This document shows, one piece after another, positions 6,717 to 15,090 of a stretch of 26,999 nt of DNA; position 1 is the stretch's first letter, and each line of letters opens with the position of its first letter. The notes below the pieces were generated by a model. The model made no database searches, was not told the DNA's origin, and was given only the letters and a program-made list of their open reading frames with translations. The stretch lies in contig JAUVBI010000011.1 of the NCBI GenBank assembly GCA_030591305.1, positions 1 to 26,999 of the forward strand, given 5' to 3'. The position numbers and the translations under genes are program-made. Origin of the DNA: Pseudomonadota bacterium (GTDB lineage: Bacteria; Pseudomonadota; Gammaproteobacteria; Pseudomonadales; Halieaceae).

Positions 6717-8426
6717 TTAAGTCGTGGTCGCTATTTGTTCAGCGTAAACGGCTTTCAACTCTCGTTTAAATATTTTTCCCGAGGCGATGCGTGGCAGCTT
6801 GTCGACCCGGAACCAGATATGCGTGGGTATTTTAAAGCCCGCCAGATGCTCTGCCAAAAACGCCTGCAACTCTGCGGCCTCCAGGCTAAGCCCATCGCGC
6901 AACACTATCGCCGTTGCCACAGCCTCACCCAGGCGCTCGTCAGGCAAGCCAAATACAGCCGCCTCTTCTACTGCCGGGTGGGTGTATATCGCCGCTTCAA
7001 CCTCAATGCAGCTGATGTTTTCTCCACCCCGGATAATAATATCCTTGATGCGGTCGACGATGTATAAAAAACCATCCTCATCGAGATAACCCACGTCGCC
7101 CGTGTGAAACCAGCCCGCTACAAAAGCCTCCGCCGTGGCCTCTGGCTTATTCCAATACCCCAACCCATTGGCGGGTGATTTCATACACACCTCACCACGC
7201 TCTCCCGCAGGGAGGGAGTTCCCGGCCGGGTCAATAATTTTGAAATCCGTAACAGCGGGGACCGCCCTGCCAGTACTTTGTGGGTTGGCGATATAAAAGG
7301 CACCGCTGTTAACTGCACCCAGGGCATTGGTTTCGGTTAAGCCATAGCCCGTGCCCGGAATTGATTTTTTGAAGGTATTGGCAATCTTTGCCACCTGGTC
7401 CGGCGGCCTGGCTGCGCCCCCTGAAAATATATCTTTCAGGGAAGAAATATCGCGATCGGAGCCCACCGCTGCCACCTGCAACTCCGCCGACATGGTCGGC
7501 ACCCCGGTAAAGTAGGTGACACGCTCTTTTTCAATAAGCCGCAATGCCTCCGAGGCATCCCATTTATGCATAATGACCAGCTTGCGCCCCACGATCATAG
7601 ATAGCAGGAAAGCAGAGTGGCTACCCGTACAATGAAACAGGGGGATTGTCAGCAGAGCGCATGGTGAAAAGGAAGGCGCGTTCTCATCCGCTTGTTGCTC
7701 AAGGCTTTTTGACGCCAGCCCCATCAACGTCCAACTAAACAAGGCTGAAAGAATTCCCCGGTGAGAGGACAATGCGCCCTTGGGATGTCCCGTGCTGCCC
7801 GAGGTGTACATTATGGTGGCATGGTCGTCCGGCGCCACTTCCACTTCAGGCAAACTTGCCCCCTTGTAGTCTTGCAACAGGCTGGCAAAAGGTGTGTGTG
7901 TAGCGTCCAGACCACTGCAATCATCCACTGAGATAATATCCAGCCCACACTTTGCGGCAAAGGGGGTAAGATTGGCAATGCGCGGTCGGTCGGCGATTAC
8001 AAGCTTACAACCACTGTCCTCAAAGCCGTATTCCAGCTCTTCGGTGGTCCACCAGCTGTTCATGGGCACGGCGACCGCGCCAATGGACGTAATCGCGATA
8101 AAGGCCATCAGCCACTGGGGATTATTGCGCGAGAGTATGGCGACCCTGTCTCCCTTTTTGACGTCGTAACGGTCGACCAGCGCTGCGGCAAATTCATTGC
8201 TGTACTGCAAGCCCTCGGCAAAGGTATAACGTTCATCCCGATAGACCGCAAAATCCTTTTCCGAATGCATCAGCATAAACTGGTAATAGCCATTCAGGTT
8301 CTTGGGCATGCTGGCATAGTTGCGATAACGGTAGCCGTTTATTTCGACATCATTGAGTTCAAACATTTGCCCGGAAGATGTCATCTGGGCCACGGCCTGT
8401 TCAAATTTTTCTAGCTCTGGGTTCAT
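6717..8426 (-). CDS. Acyl-CoA synthetase (AMP-forming), class I adenylate-forming enzyme
   Basis: Acyl-CoA ligase of 569 residues that activates a carboxylic acid with ATP and CoA. The P-loop-like YTSGSTGHPKG is at 207-217, YGLTET at 361-366, HTGD at 441-444, and the hinge with DRIKDIIIRGGENIS at 458-472. The C-terminal catalytic lysine is Lys551 in PRIASGKIFKREL. All core motifs are intact, so it should be active. It has no membrane segment or signal peptide and is probably cytosolic. The ribosome-binding site is weak. The gene follows the acyl-CoA dehydrogenase pair by 39 bases and probably feeds it. The acid cannot be named from sequence; the cluster suggests a bulky or branched chain. Confidence 0.94.
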   Translation of the reverse strand: MNPELEKFEQAVAQMTSSGQMFELNDVEINGYRYRNYASMPKNLNGYYQFMLMHSEKDFAVYRDERYTFAEGLQYSNEFAAALVDRYDVKKGDRVAILSRNNPQWLMAFIAITSIGAVAVPMNSWWTTEELEYGFEDSGCKLVIADRPRIANLTPFAAKCGLDIISVDDCSGLDATHTPFASLLQDYKGASLPEVEVAPDDHATIMYTSGSTGHPKGALSSHRGILSALFSWTLMGLASKSLEQQADENAPSFSPCALLTIPLFHCTGSHSAFLLSMIVGRKLVIMHKWDASEALRLIEKERVTYFTGVPTMSAELQVAAVGSDRDISSLKDIFSGGAARPPDQVAKIANTFKKSIPGTGYGLTETNALGAVNSGAFYIANPQSTGRAVPAVTDFKIIDPAGNSLPAGERGEVCMKSPANGLGYWNKPEATAEAFVAGWFHTGDVGYLDEDGFLYIVDRIKDIIIRGGENISCIEVEAAIYTHPAVEEAAVFGLPDERLGEAVATAIVLRDGLSLEAAELQAFLAEHLAGFKIPTHIWFRVDKLPRIASGKIFKRELKAVYAEQIATTT

Positions 8427-8465
8427 TGGTTTTTTATTATCCGAAGAGTCGCTTTTCGTATTGAC

Positions 8466-9605
8466 CTAGAAACCGCTCAATAGTGCAAAGCGGTCCAGAT
8501 GGTAGTTGTAATCGCCAAACAGGTGTTGTGCAACCCGGGCGCGCTTTATATAGAAGCCAATCTCATGCTCATCCGTCATACCGATGCCACCGTGCATCTG
8601 TATGCCCTCATTGGTTGCGCGCTGGGCCACTTCACACAGCTTAGCCTTAGCGGCGCTGGCCTGCACAGAAATATCATCGGCACCTTCATCAACCGCCTGC
8701 AGAGCCTGCAAAACAAGCGACCTGGCCAATTCCAGTTCAGCAAATAATTCGGCGGCCCGATGCTGTAGGCCCTGAAAGGAGCCAATAATCCGGCCAAACT
8801 GCTTGCGCTCCTTCAAGTACTCAAGTGTGCGCTCGAACGCATCCAGGGAGATACCCAACAACTCTGCCGCAAGACCAATATTGGCAATATCCAGGGTTCG
8901 GGTGAGTCCATCCCAGGCCCCGCCCTCCTCGCCCATGCGTTTTTCAAAGGAAACAATGACATTATCCAGAGAAACCACACCGGCATTGCGAGAGTCCACC
9001 ATAATCGTTCGCTCTACACTGACCCCCGCTGTGTCGGCGTCCACCAAAAAGGCACTCAGACCCTGCTCGTCACCCGCTGCACCGGAGGTTCTGGCAATGA
9101 CAATAAAACTGTCAGCCACATGGACATCAAGTACCATTTTTTTACTGCCCTTGAGTATGTAGTTGTCGCCCTCCTTTTGTGCGGACATAGCAACCAACTG
9201 CGGCGCGTGATGGGCACCTTCCTGCAGGGCCAAAGTCACTAAGGTCTCTCCAGCGGCGATTGCGGGCAGAAGCTGCTCTTTTTGCGTCTGGCTGCCAAGC
9301 TCGGCAATCAATGTCGCAGCCACCAGGACGGAGGATTGCAGTGGGGAAACACTAAGATGCCGCCCCATTTGCTCCAACACCAGGCCCAGGCCCGTATAGC
9401 CAAAACCCAGGCCACCGAACTCCTCGGCAATGGCAATACCTGCCCAGCCCATATCGACCATTTCCTGCCATACCTGCGTGTCATATCCCGCTGCACTGTC
9501 ACTGTCTCGAAGCGTCCTGAGGTGAGAAACCGTCGCTTTTTCTGCCAGGAAACCCGCAGCGGAATCCCTGATCATCACCTGTTCTTCAGTTAATACCATT
9601 GCCAT
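8466..9605 (-). CDS. Acyl-CoA dehydrogenase, probable non-catalytic subunit of a heteromeric enzyme
   Basis: Acyl-CoA dehydrogenase fold, 379 residues: N-terminal helical part, a central beta domain, and C-terminal helices with ERKQFGRIIGSFQGLQH (266-282), a flavin-contacting motif. The region MHGGIGMTDEHEIGFYIKRARVAQHLFGDYNYHLDRF resembles FadE28 or FadE27-type subunits. I find no Glu at either usual catalytic-base position: the 235-250 region reads TRTLDIANIGLAAELL and the C-terminal site LFGDYNYH. It is 22 bases from the next dehydrogenase gene, which does have a candidate base. The two together look like the alpha-2-beta-2 acyl-CoA dehydrogenases known for steroid side chains in actinobacteria and some proteobacteria. 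The subunit role is inferred. The ATG start has GGGGAG upstream. Confidence 0.9.
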   Translation of the reverse strand: MAMVLTEEQVMIRDSAAGFLAEKATVSHLRTLRDSDSAAGYDTQVWQEMVDMGWAGIAIAEEFGGLGFGYTGLGLVLEQMGRHLSVSPLQSSVLVAATLIAELGSQTQKEQLLPAIAAGETLVTLALQEGAHHAPQLVAMSAQKEGDNYILKGSKKMVLDVHVADSFIVIARTSGAAGDEQGLSAFLVDADTAGVSVERTIMVDSRNAGVVSLDNVIVSFEKRMGEEGGAWDGLTRTLDIANIGLAAELLGISLDAFERTLEYLKERKQFGRIIGSFQGLQHRAAELFAELELARSLVLQALQAVDEGADDISVQASAAKAKLCEVAQRATNEGIQMHGGIGMTDEHEIGFYIKRARVAQHLFGDYNYHLDRFALLSGF

Positions 9606-9627
9606 CTTTACTTACTCCCCGGCGGCC

Positions 9628-10809
9628 TTATTGATCTGGAAGACCCAGTACACGTTTAGAAATAATATTCAGCTGCACCTCTGTGGTACCGCCTTCAATC
9701 GAATTGCCCTTGGAGCGCAACCAGGCGCGAGAGGCCATACCGTCATCATAAGTTTCCCCCGCCCATCCCAGCGCCGCCTCTCCACCTATCGCCATACTCA
9801 ACTCATTGCGGCGCTTATTTAGCTCGGTGCCGTAGTATTTGAAAATTGATGACGCGGGCCCAAGGCCCTTACCGGATTTCGCCTCATCGCCAATGCGACT
9901 CATGGTGGCGGTAAAAGCCCGTGTGTCGAGTTGGTATTGGGCGATATTCTGGCGCAGGATAGAATTGGACAAACGGCCAGATGCATCTGCACCCATAGCC
10001 TCCACGGCCTTTTCGCCCAGGCTTTTTCCAGAGGAGGTGCCAAAGCCTGAAATCATTTCCCGTTCGTGGGTGAGCAGGTATTTGGCAATGGTCCAGCCCT
10101 TACCCTCCTCGCCCATCAGGTTTTTCTTCCACACTTTCACATCGTCGAAGAACGTTTCACAAAAGGGTGAGGCGCCACTGATCAACTTAATGGGGCGCGT
10201 GCTGACGCCCGGTGTTTCCATGTCGAACAGTACGAAACTGATGCCCTCGTGCTTGGTGCCGGAATTGTCAGTGCGCACCAAAGCAAAAATCCAGTCGGCC
10301 TTATCCGCGTAGGAGGTCCATACTTTCTGGCCATTGACGATATAGTGGTCACCGCAATCTTCAGCTTTTGCTTGCAAACTGGCCAGGTCAGAACCGGCGC
10401 CGGGCTCTGAGTAACCCTGGCACCAGCGAATTTCTCCACGCACAATTTTTGACAGGTGTTCCCGCTTTTGCTCCTCGCTGCCAAATTGCAACAGCGCCGG
10501 ACCCAGCATGGATATGCCAAAGCTGTCCAGCGGGCTGCGCGCCTTGATACGGCGCATTTCCTGGCGCAGTACTTTCACTTCTTCCGTATTCAAACCCCCG
10601 CCACCGTACTCCTTTGGCCAGTGGGGAACCGTCCAGCCGCGTGCGGCCATGCGGTCACACCAGACCTTCTGGTCCGGGTGGTCAATCTCGGGCTTGCGAC
10701 CTCCGGTGTACAAGTCTTCAAAGCTATTGACAGGGGTACGCATGGCGGGGGGGCAGTTTTCCTCCAGCCATACCCGGGTTTCTTGACGAAACGGCTCCAG
10801 ATCACTCAC
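9628..10809 (-). CDS. Acyl-CoA dehydrogenase, probable catalytic subunit (FadE29/FadE26-like)
   Basis: Acyl-CoA dehydrogenase of 393 residues. WCQGYSEPGAGSDLASLQ (129-146) and VNGQKVWTSYADKADW (158-173) are typical flavin and substrate-binding segments. Glu249 in LLTHERE lies where isovaleryl-CoA dehydrogenase and the FadE26/FadE29 subunits carry the catalytic base. The C terminus has SIEGGTTEVQLNIISKRVLGLP. The start is GTG with GAGGAG five bases upstream. It is the first gene of the cluster, about 64 bases downstream of the predicted transcription start at 10,880-10,908. With the adjacent 379-residue dehydrogenase it probably forms one heteromeric enzyme acting on a bulky acyl-CoA. The substrate is unknown. 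Confidence 0.93.
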   Translation of the reverse strand: MSDLEPFRQETRVWLEENCPPAMRTPVNSFEDLYTGGRKPEIDHPDQKVWCDRMAARGWTVPHWPKEYGGGGLNTEEVKVLRQEMRRIKARSPLDSFGISMLGPALLQFGSEEQKREHLSKIVRGEIRWCQGYSEPGAGSDLASLQAKAEDCGDHYIVNGQKVWTSYADKADWIFALVRTDNSGTKHEGISFVLFDMETPGVSTRPIKLISGASPFCETFFDDVKVWKKNLMGEEGKGWTIAKYLLTHEREMISGFGTSSGKSLGEKAVEAMGADASGRLSNSILRQNIAQYQLDTRAFTATMSRIGDEAKSGKGLGPASSIFKYYGTELNKRRNELSMAIGGEAALGWAGETYDDGMASRAWLRSKGNSIEGGTTEVQLNIISKRVLGLPDQ

Positions 10810-10879
10810 AAAAACTCCTCATCTTTATGGACAGCCCCACATCTACGGGCCCGATTTTCATCTCAAAACAACGCGTTTG

Positions 10880-10908
10880 AACATACAGTATGTTTTGACT
10901 ACCTTCAA
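10880..10908 (-). promoter_or_regulatory. Promoter with palindromic operator for the first catabolic unit
   Basis: On the minus strand TTGAAG (bases 10,903-10,908) and TATGTT (10,880-10,885) are 17 bases apart and resemble sigma-70 boxes. AACATACAGTATGTT (10,880-10,894) is a perfect 15-base palindrome covering the -10 box. The same block, with the same 23-base offset from ACATACAGTATGT to TTCAAGTAT, occurs at 5339-5370 before maoC. Two such copies before the two units of one pathway point to shared control. The site lies in the divergent gap between this unit and the SARP-type regulator gene. CATACT also recurs with a 21-base period, which a direct-repeat-binding SARP could use. Confidence 0.65.
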
Positions 10909-10978
10909 GTATCTTCCGGTGAGAAAACCAGTCATAACGCGCTAATTACCCGACTGGGTAAACACCGGTATACAAACT

Positions 10979-10990
10979 AGAAAGCTTTCT
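10979..10990. promoter_or_regulatory. 12-base perfect palindrome AGAAAGCTTTCT upstream of the regulator gene
   Basis: A perfect dyad 48 bases before the ATG of the SARP-type regulator, in the divergent intergenic region. It could be an operator in the regulator's own promoter. It contains a HindIII-type AAGCTT core and could be chance; I see no second copy. Confidence 0.25.
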
Positions 10991-11037
10991 CTACTATTTG
11001 TTCATGTCACACGTATGGTGTAGAACTGAGGCTATGG

Positions 11038-14000
11038 ATGGCATCAAGCGATAATAAAAATAGAGCGAGACCTGTAAATACCACCGGGCATATTCATCGA
11101 GCGCGCCTTCTTGCCGCTATGGAAGGCTGCGCGCGAACGGTATTATGGCTTACCGGCCCACCGGGTTCAGGTAAGTCCGCACTGGCCAGCGCCTACGTAA
11201 CGGCCACAAATCTGCCCGTAATTCAGTATCGCTTTGATGGGGAGAAGCCCAACGCCGCAACTTTTTTTGCAGCGATAAACCAGGGCCTGTCACTGCCCAC
11301 CGGTGAGATAGACTGTCATACAAGCGACTCCCTGCTGCTCAAAGCCATTCGCGAACACCATACTTCCCCCTGGATACTTTATCTGGAGGACTACCACACG
11401 CTCGACCCGCTGGATGAACTCAACCGTTTTCTGGCCAGCATGGCAGTGCAGGCCGAACACCTGGGAGTTACATTACTTATCGCAAGCCGGGCATCCCCTC
11501 CCGCCCAGTGGTCCCAGGCCACCTTAGACCGCAACATTGAAATATTCTCCGACCTCAACTTTGATCTCGCCGAATTGAGCGAAATAGTAGACGCCTACCC
11601 CCAGTTCGCGGAGTGTGATGCAAGCTGGCTAAAGGCATTGCTTGATTGCACAGGGGGCTGGCCAGCGGGAGTCATATTACTGCTGGAGCGTTTGCGCCTT
11701 GGGCTCGACCAGGGCCTTACCCTGGCCGAAACGGGGCTGCAGGCAACTTCTGATTATTTTATGGAGACCCTGTTCACTCGTCTGACCAAGGACATGAAAA
11801 CGCTGCTACTGCGGTCTTCATTGCTGCCTTTTATACCTGCCAATGCCGCTGAGGATACCCTTCAAGTACCCAATACTGAACAACTCTTTTTGTCACTGTG
11901 TAATGAGCGCATATTTACATCCCGGCAAACCCGTTGCCCCAACCCCGGGCTGGACCCGCAGAATAGTTACGCGGCCTATACACACCAGAATCTTTTTCAC
12001 AACTTTCTGCGCCAGCAAGCTAAGCTAAAACTGAGCACCGATGATCGCCTGGCTGTGGTCCAACGGGGAGCCGCCCTACTGGTTTCTCTCGGGGAATTTT
12101 TAGCAGCCACCAAGCTGTACGTTGAATACCAAAAATGGGATGACATTACCGCACTCATATTTAACAACGCACGAGAGTTAGTCGAGAGAGGGCAGATAGA
12201 CCAACTGGAAACGTCCTTCTCTCACCTACCAGGAGAACTCATCGATACCAGCCCCGATCTGCTGTTCTGGCAGGGTACCTGTGAGATATCACTGGGCCAC
12301 CCCAAGGCACGCGAGCATTTGTCCAAAGCTTATTCTCTCTATCGTGACCAGGGGAACGCAGTGGGAATGGCCATATCCTGGCGCGCTGTGACCAATGCCA
12401 TCTGGTTAAGCTGGGATGGGCTGAATCAACTGGGTGACTGGATAAAGGAATACGATCTTCACGCCACTACAGACTACGCGAGCTTACCGGATTCATTGCA
12501 AATAAGTTTAATGATGTCCCGCTTCGGCGTTTTGTCATTCTGGTCACCTGAGCACCCGGAGCTGCCCCTGCTGGAGCAAGCGGTAGCCGACCATGTTCAC
12601 ACGCCTATGCCCACCCAGGAGAGAACGCTTCTTTTTGTTAAAATTCTGTATCACTTCACCTATGGTACGGGCAACCAAAGCCAGACTGACTTTTATCTAA
12701 ATGTCATGCGCACGCTGGTGCAACAGTCACCTACCAGCCCCCTGGACCAGATTCTCCTCAATAACTTCGAGGCGGCCTACCAGTACTGCTTCGTCGGGTC
12801 GCCCAACAAATGCTACGAATACGTAGAAAACGCGCTAAAAATAGGAGAGGAAAGCGGCGTACTGGTGTGGCAATCCGTATCCCTGACCCACGGTTTGTAT
12901 ATGGCACTCGGTCAGGGCAACATCAAACGGGCTAAAAAATATTCCGCGTACTTCAAGCAGGTCATTGGCCTGAATAATTCCATGCATGTGGCTTTCGATG
13001 AGCTCTTTTCCGGATGGCTGGCAATGCTGGAGGGAAGACACACATCGGCTATCAGACACATTGAAGCGGGTCTGGTATTTCTCGAACGCAACCCGGTTCC
13101 GATGATTCGCAACCTGTTTCTGGGTGGCAAGGCAGCTCTTCTGATCCAGCGTGAAAATTGGCATGAAGCATGGACTGTACTGCGAGAAATCAGGCAATTT
13201 GCGATGACCGCCAGAAGTAACACCCTGGAAATAATGGTTCGCCTGCTGCAAGCCACCTGGTGCCTCAAACGTAACCGCCAATGGGCAGCGCGTGCATTCC
13301 TGCAACGTGCACGGGATATTGGAGTGGCCCAGAATATCTTTGTTTGCCCGTGGATGATGCCACAGCAACTTCCGAGCTTGATCGGGCTTGCCATTGAGTC
13401 CGATATTGACCCTGTGTACTTCGCCCGCTGGGTATCGCTGTACTCACTCAAAATTCCTCCAGGATTCTCCGCGCGAGATCGCTGGCCCTGGCAGATTAAA
13501 ATTCGCACCCTGGGTGCACTTGAGATACATGTGGATAATCAATTACTGGAGAGCCAGGGCCGTGCCCACAAGCGCTTGCTGGAAATTCTCGGTATATTGA
13601 TAACAGCCGGATCCCGGGGAGTGTCTCAGGGGGAGTTAATGAGTGAACTATGGCCTGACAAGAGCGAGAAGAAAGGTCGCTCAAACCTCAATACAAACCT
13701 CGCTCGCTTACGGGCATTTATTGGTAACCCCGACACTGTTATATCCAGTGAAGGCAGGGTGCTCCTAAACCAGGATATCTGCTGGGTAGACAGCTGGGAG
13801 TTTTTGACTAATTCCGAGGTAAATGGCCATATAGATATCGACCATCTTGCGGCGGCAGAAAAGATCTACCGGGGAGAATACAACGTACCTGAAACGGGCA
13901 ATGGCACTGAAATAATTCTCCGAAGGACCCTGGCAAACCGCTACCTAAATATTTCCCGAACTCTGGCCAGGGCGCAGGAGAAAGACACACATTTCCCCCA

Positions 14001-14214
14001 GGCTATTGATATGTATAGGAGCATGCTGGACAAATTAGGCGCGGAGGAAAACATCTATCGCGACTTAATGTGTTGTTACCAAAAAATGAACCGCCTGCAG
14101 GAAGTAACTGCAATCTATAACGAGTGTCAGAAAGTCATAATAGAAAAATACGGGGCCCAGCTATCGAGTGAGACCGTGAACTTGTATCGACAATTGATGA
14201 ATCGACCTGAATAA
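11038..14214 (+). CDS. STAND-type ATPase transcriptional regulator with C-terminal SARP (winged helix plus BTAD) module
   Basis: Large signal-transduction regulator, 1058 residues. The N-terminal NTPase has a Walker A motif LTGPPGSGKSALA (38-50) and a Walker B-like WILYLEDYH followed by LLIASRASP. The stretch ALLDCTGGWPAGVILLLERL is typical of MalT-like STAND proteins. The middle (about 350-800) is helical and repeat-rich, consistent with a TPR-like sensor. From about residue 820 comes an OmpR-type winged helix (IRTLGALEIHV, QGELMSELWPDKSEKKGRSNLNTNLARLR). A bacterial transcriptional activator domain follows to the end (QAIDMYRSMLDKLGAEENIYRDLM, QLSSETVNLYRQL). SARPs normally carry this module at the N terminus; here it is last, replacing the LuxR helix-turn-helix of MalT. 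GAGG seven bases upstream supports the start. Divergent orientation suggests it controls the catabolic cluster; the ligand is unknown. Confidence 0.88.
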   Translation: MASSDNKNRARPVNTTGHIHRARLLAAMEGCARTVLWLTGPPGSGKSALASAYVTATNLPVIQYRFDGEKPNAATFFAAINQGLSLPTGEIDCHTSDSLLLKAIREHHTSPWILYLEDYHTLDPLDELNRFLASMAVQAEHLGVTLLIASRASPPAQWSQATLDRNIEIFSDLNFDLAELSEIVDAYPQFAECDASWLKALLDCTGGWPAGVILLLERLRLGLDQGLTLAETGLQATSDYFMETLFTRLTKDMKTLLLRSSLLPFIPANAAEDTLQVPNTEQLFLSLCNERIFTSRQTRCPNPGLDPQNSYAAYTHQNLFHNFLRQQAKLKLSTDDRLAVVQRGAALLVSLGEFLAATKLYVEYQKWDDITALIFNNARELVERGQIDQLETSFSHLPGELIDTSPDLLFWQGTCEISLGHPKAREHLSKAYSLYRDQGNAVGMAISWRAVTNAIWLSWDGLNQLGDWIKEYDLHATTDYASLPDSLQISLMMSRFGVLSFWSPEHPELPLLEQAVADHVHTPMPTQERTLLFVKILYHFTYGTGNQSQTDFYLNVMRTLVQQSPTSPLDQILLNNFEAAYQYCFVGSPNKCYEYVENALKIGEESGVLVWQSVSLTHGLYMALGQGNIKRAKKYSAYFKQVIGLNNSMHVAFDELFSGWLAMLEGRHTSAIRHIEAGLVFLERNPVPMIRNLFLGGKAALLIQRENWHEAWTVLREIRQFAMTARSNTLEIMVRLLQATWCLKRNRQWAARAFLQRARDIGVAQNIFVCPWMMPQQLPSLIGLAIESDIDPVYFARWVSLYSLKIPPGFSARDRWPWQIKIRTLGALEIHVDNQLLESQGRAHKRLLEILGILITAGSRGVSQGELMSELWPDKSEKKGRSNLNTNLARLRAFIGNPDTVISSEGRVLLNQDICWVDSWEFLTNSEVNGHIDIDHLAAAEKIYRGEYNVPETGNGTEIILRRTLANRYLNISRTLARAQEKDTHFPQAIDMYRSMLDKLGAEENIYRDLMCCYQKMNRLQEVTAIYNECQKVIIEKYGAQLSSETVNLYRQLMNRPE

Positions 14215-14327
14215 TTAGAGCCTCTTTAAGCATAACAACTTGCATACTTCTCATCCCGCGGGGCACATTTCGAGACCTGCATCACACTTTTGAAAGAAAA
14301 TATTGCAAGAACTCTGCTTCAGAGCCG

Positions 14328-14348
14328 CATGTGACTTACATGTGACTT
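14328..14348. repeat. Tandem direct repeat CATGTGACTT with 11-base period
   Basis: CATGTGACTT occurs at 14,328-14,337 and 14,339-14,348, separated by one base, so the copies lie on the same face of the helix. SARP-type regulators classically bind short direct repeats with an 11-base period, and the neighbouring gene encodes such a module. The location, downstream of both flanking genes, argues against a promoter role. Confidence 0.5.
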
Positions 14349-14502
14349 CGGCGTGCTTCACTGATCGGGCTTAGCGTTGGTTCGGCTCCCTGTGAATGGA
14401 ACAGAGGGAACCATAGGGACATGGGCCTATCAATATCGACAAAGTCGGGCCGCGCTATTTTAATCTTTTCATACCAGCCTTCGGGTCAAATAAAGCATAG
14501 AA

Positions 14503-14533
14503 AACCCAATGCCATTACAATCGGAAGTGGGTT
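14503..14533 (-). terminator. Weak possible terminator after regA
   Basis: Read on the minus strand after the response-regulator stop, AACCCA and TGGGTT pair around a 19-base loop and are followed by TTCT. The stem is only six bases and the T-run short, so this is a tentative call. Confidence 0.3.
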
Positions 14534-14553
14534 AAATTACTTGAACCATATCG

Positions 14554-15090
14554 CTAGTAACTAACGGGCCGCTTTTGCAGGCGACGCTGCAAGGTTCGCC
14601 TGTGCATGCCCAGTGCCCTCGCGGTAGCCGAGACATTGCCATTGTTCTGGGCCAACACTTTTTGGATATGCTCCCACTGCAAACGCCTGACCGTAGGCGG
14701 GTTGCCGGGAATGTCGGGTGATTTCTCCCCCGAATTTTCGCTAAAAGCCCTTATCAGCTCATCGGCATCCACGGGCTTACAAAGATAATCGATAGCACCC
14801 AGTTTCATCGCCTCGACCGTGGTCGCGATACTTGAATAGCCCGTAAGCATCACGATGACCACACCGGGACTGACCGAGCAGAGCTGTTCAATAATATCCA
14901 GGCCCGAAGATTGGTGTATTTTCAAATCCAGAACAATTTTCTCAGGCTTTTCTACCCCTGCCAACTGAACGGCCTGCTCCACAGTATGTGCAACACAGAC
15001 CCGAGTGAAACGCTTGTCCATTGCCCGCGCCAGCACTTGGGTAAACACCTCATCATCGTCGACAATAAGCAGGGTTTCATCAATCATCAT
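14554..15090 (-). CDS. regA: Response regulator, RegA/PrrA/ActR family
   Basis: Two-domain response regulator of 178 residues. The receiver domain has the acidic pair at Asp11/Asp12, the phospho-acceptor Asp55 in IVLDLKIHQSSG, Thr83 and Lys105 (CKPVDADEL). A proline-containing linker (PGNPPTVRRLQWEHIQKVL) leads to a Fis-type helix-turn-helix, NVSATARALGMHRRTLQRR (152-170), which is highly characteristic of RegA/PrrA/ActR. RegA proteins respond to redox state through their kinase RegB and control respiration, carbon and nitrogen fixation or photosynthesis genes according to the organism. The start overlaps the regB stop as ATGA, so the two are translationally coupled. A palindrome resembling a RegA site upstream of regB (16,412-16,426) suggests autoregulation. 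Confidence 0.93.
   Translation of the reverse strand: MMIDETLLIVDDDEVFTQVLARAMDKRFTRVCVAHTVEQAVQLAGVEKPEKIVLDLKIHQSSGLDIIEQLCSVSPGVVIVMLTGYSSIATTVEAMKLGAIDYLCKPVDADELIRAFSENSGEKSPDIPGNPPTVRRLQWEHIQKVLAQNNGNVSATARALGMHRRTLQRRLQKRPVSY

Larger units (their letters stand above)
14215..14553. other. Intergenic region between convergent genes
   Basis: 339 bases between the 3' ends of the SARP-type regulator and the response regulator. I find no credible reading frame or protein remnant. It holds a ten-base tandem direct repeat (14,328-14,348), an interrupted hairpin (14,379-14,412; GGTTC/GAACC and CCCTGT/ACAG-GGG arms) and a possible weak terminator (14,503-14,533). Confidence 0.6.

Noticed and set aside
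12835..13508. Two open frames of about 180-200 codons on the minus strand inside the SARP-type regulator
   Set aside because: Both are antisense to the intact regulator, mutually overlapping and low in recognisable composition; the plus-strand frame is continuous and has domain motifs.
14379..14412. Hairpin GGTTC...CCCTGT / ACAG-GGGAACC as a terminator or small RNA
   Set aside because: The arms contain an unpaired stretch and a bulge and no T-run follows on either strand; kept only as a note on the intergenic region.
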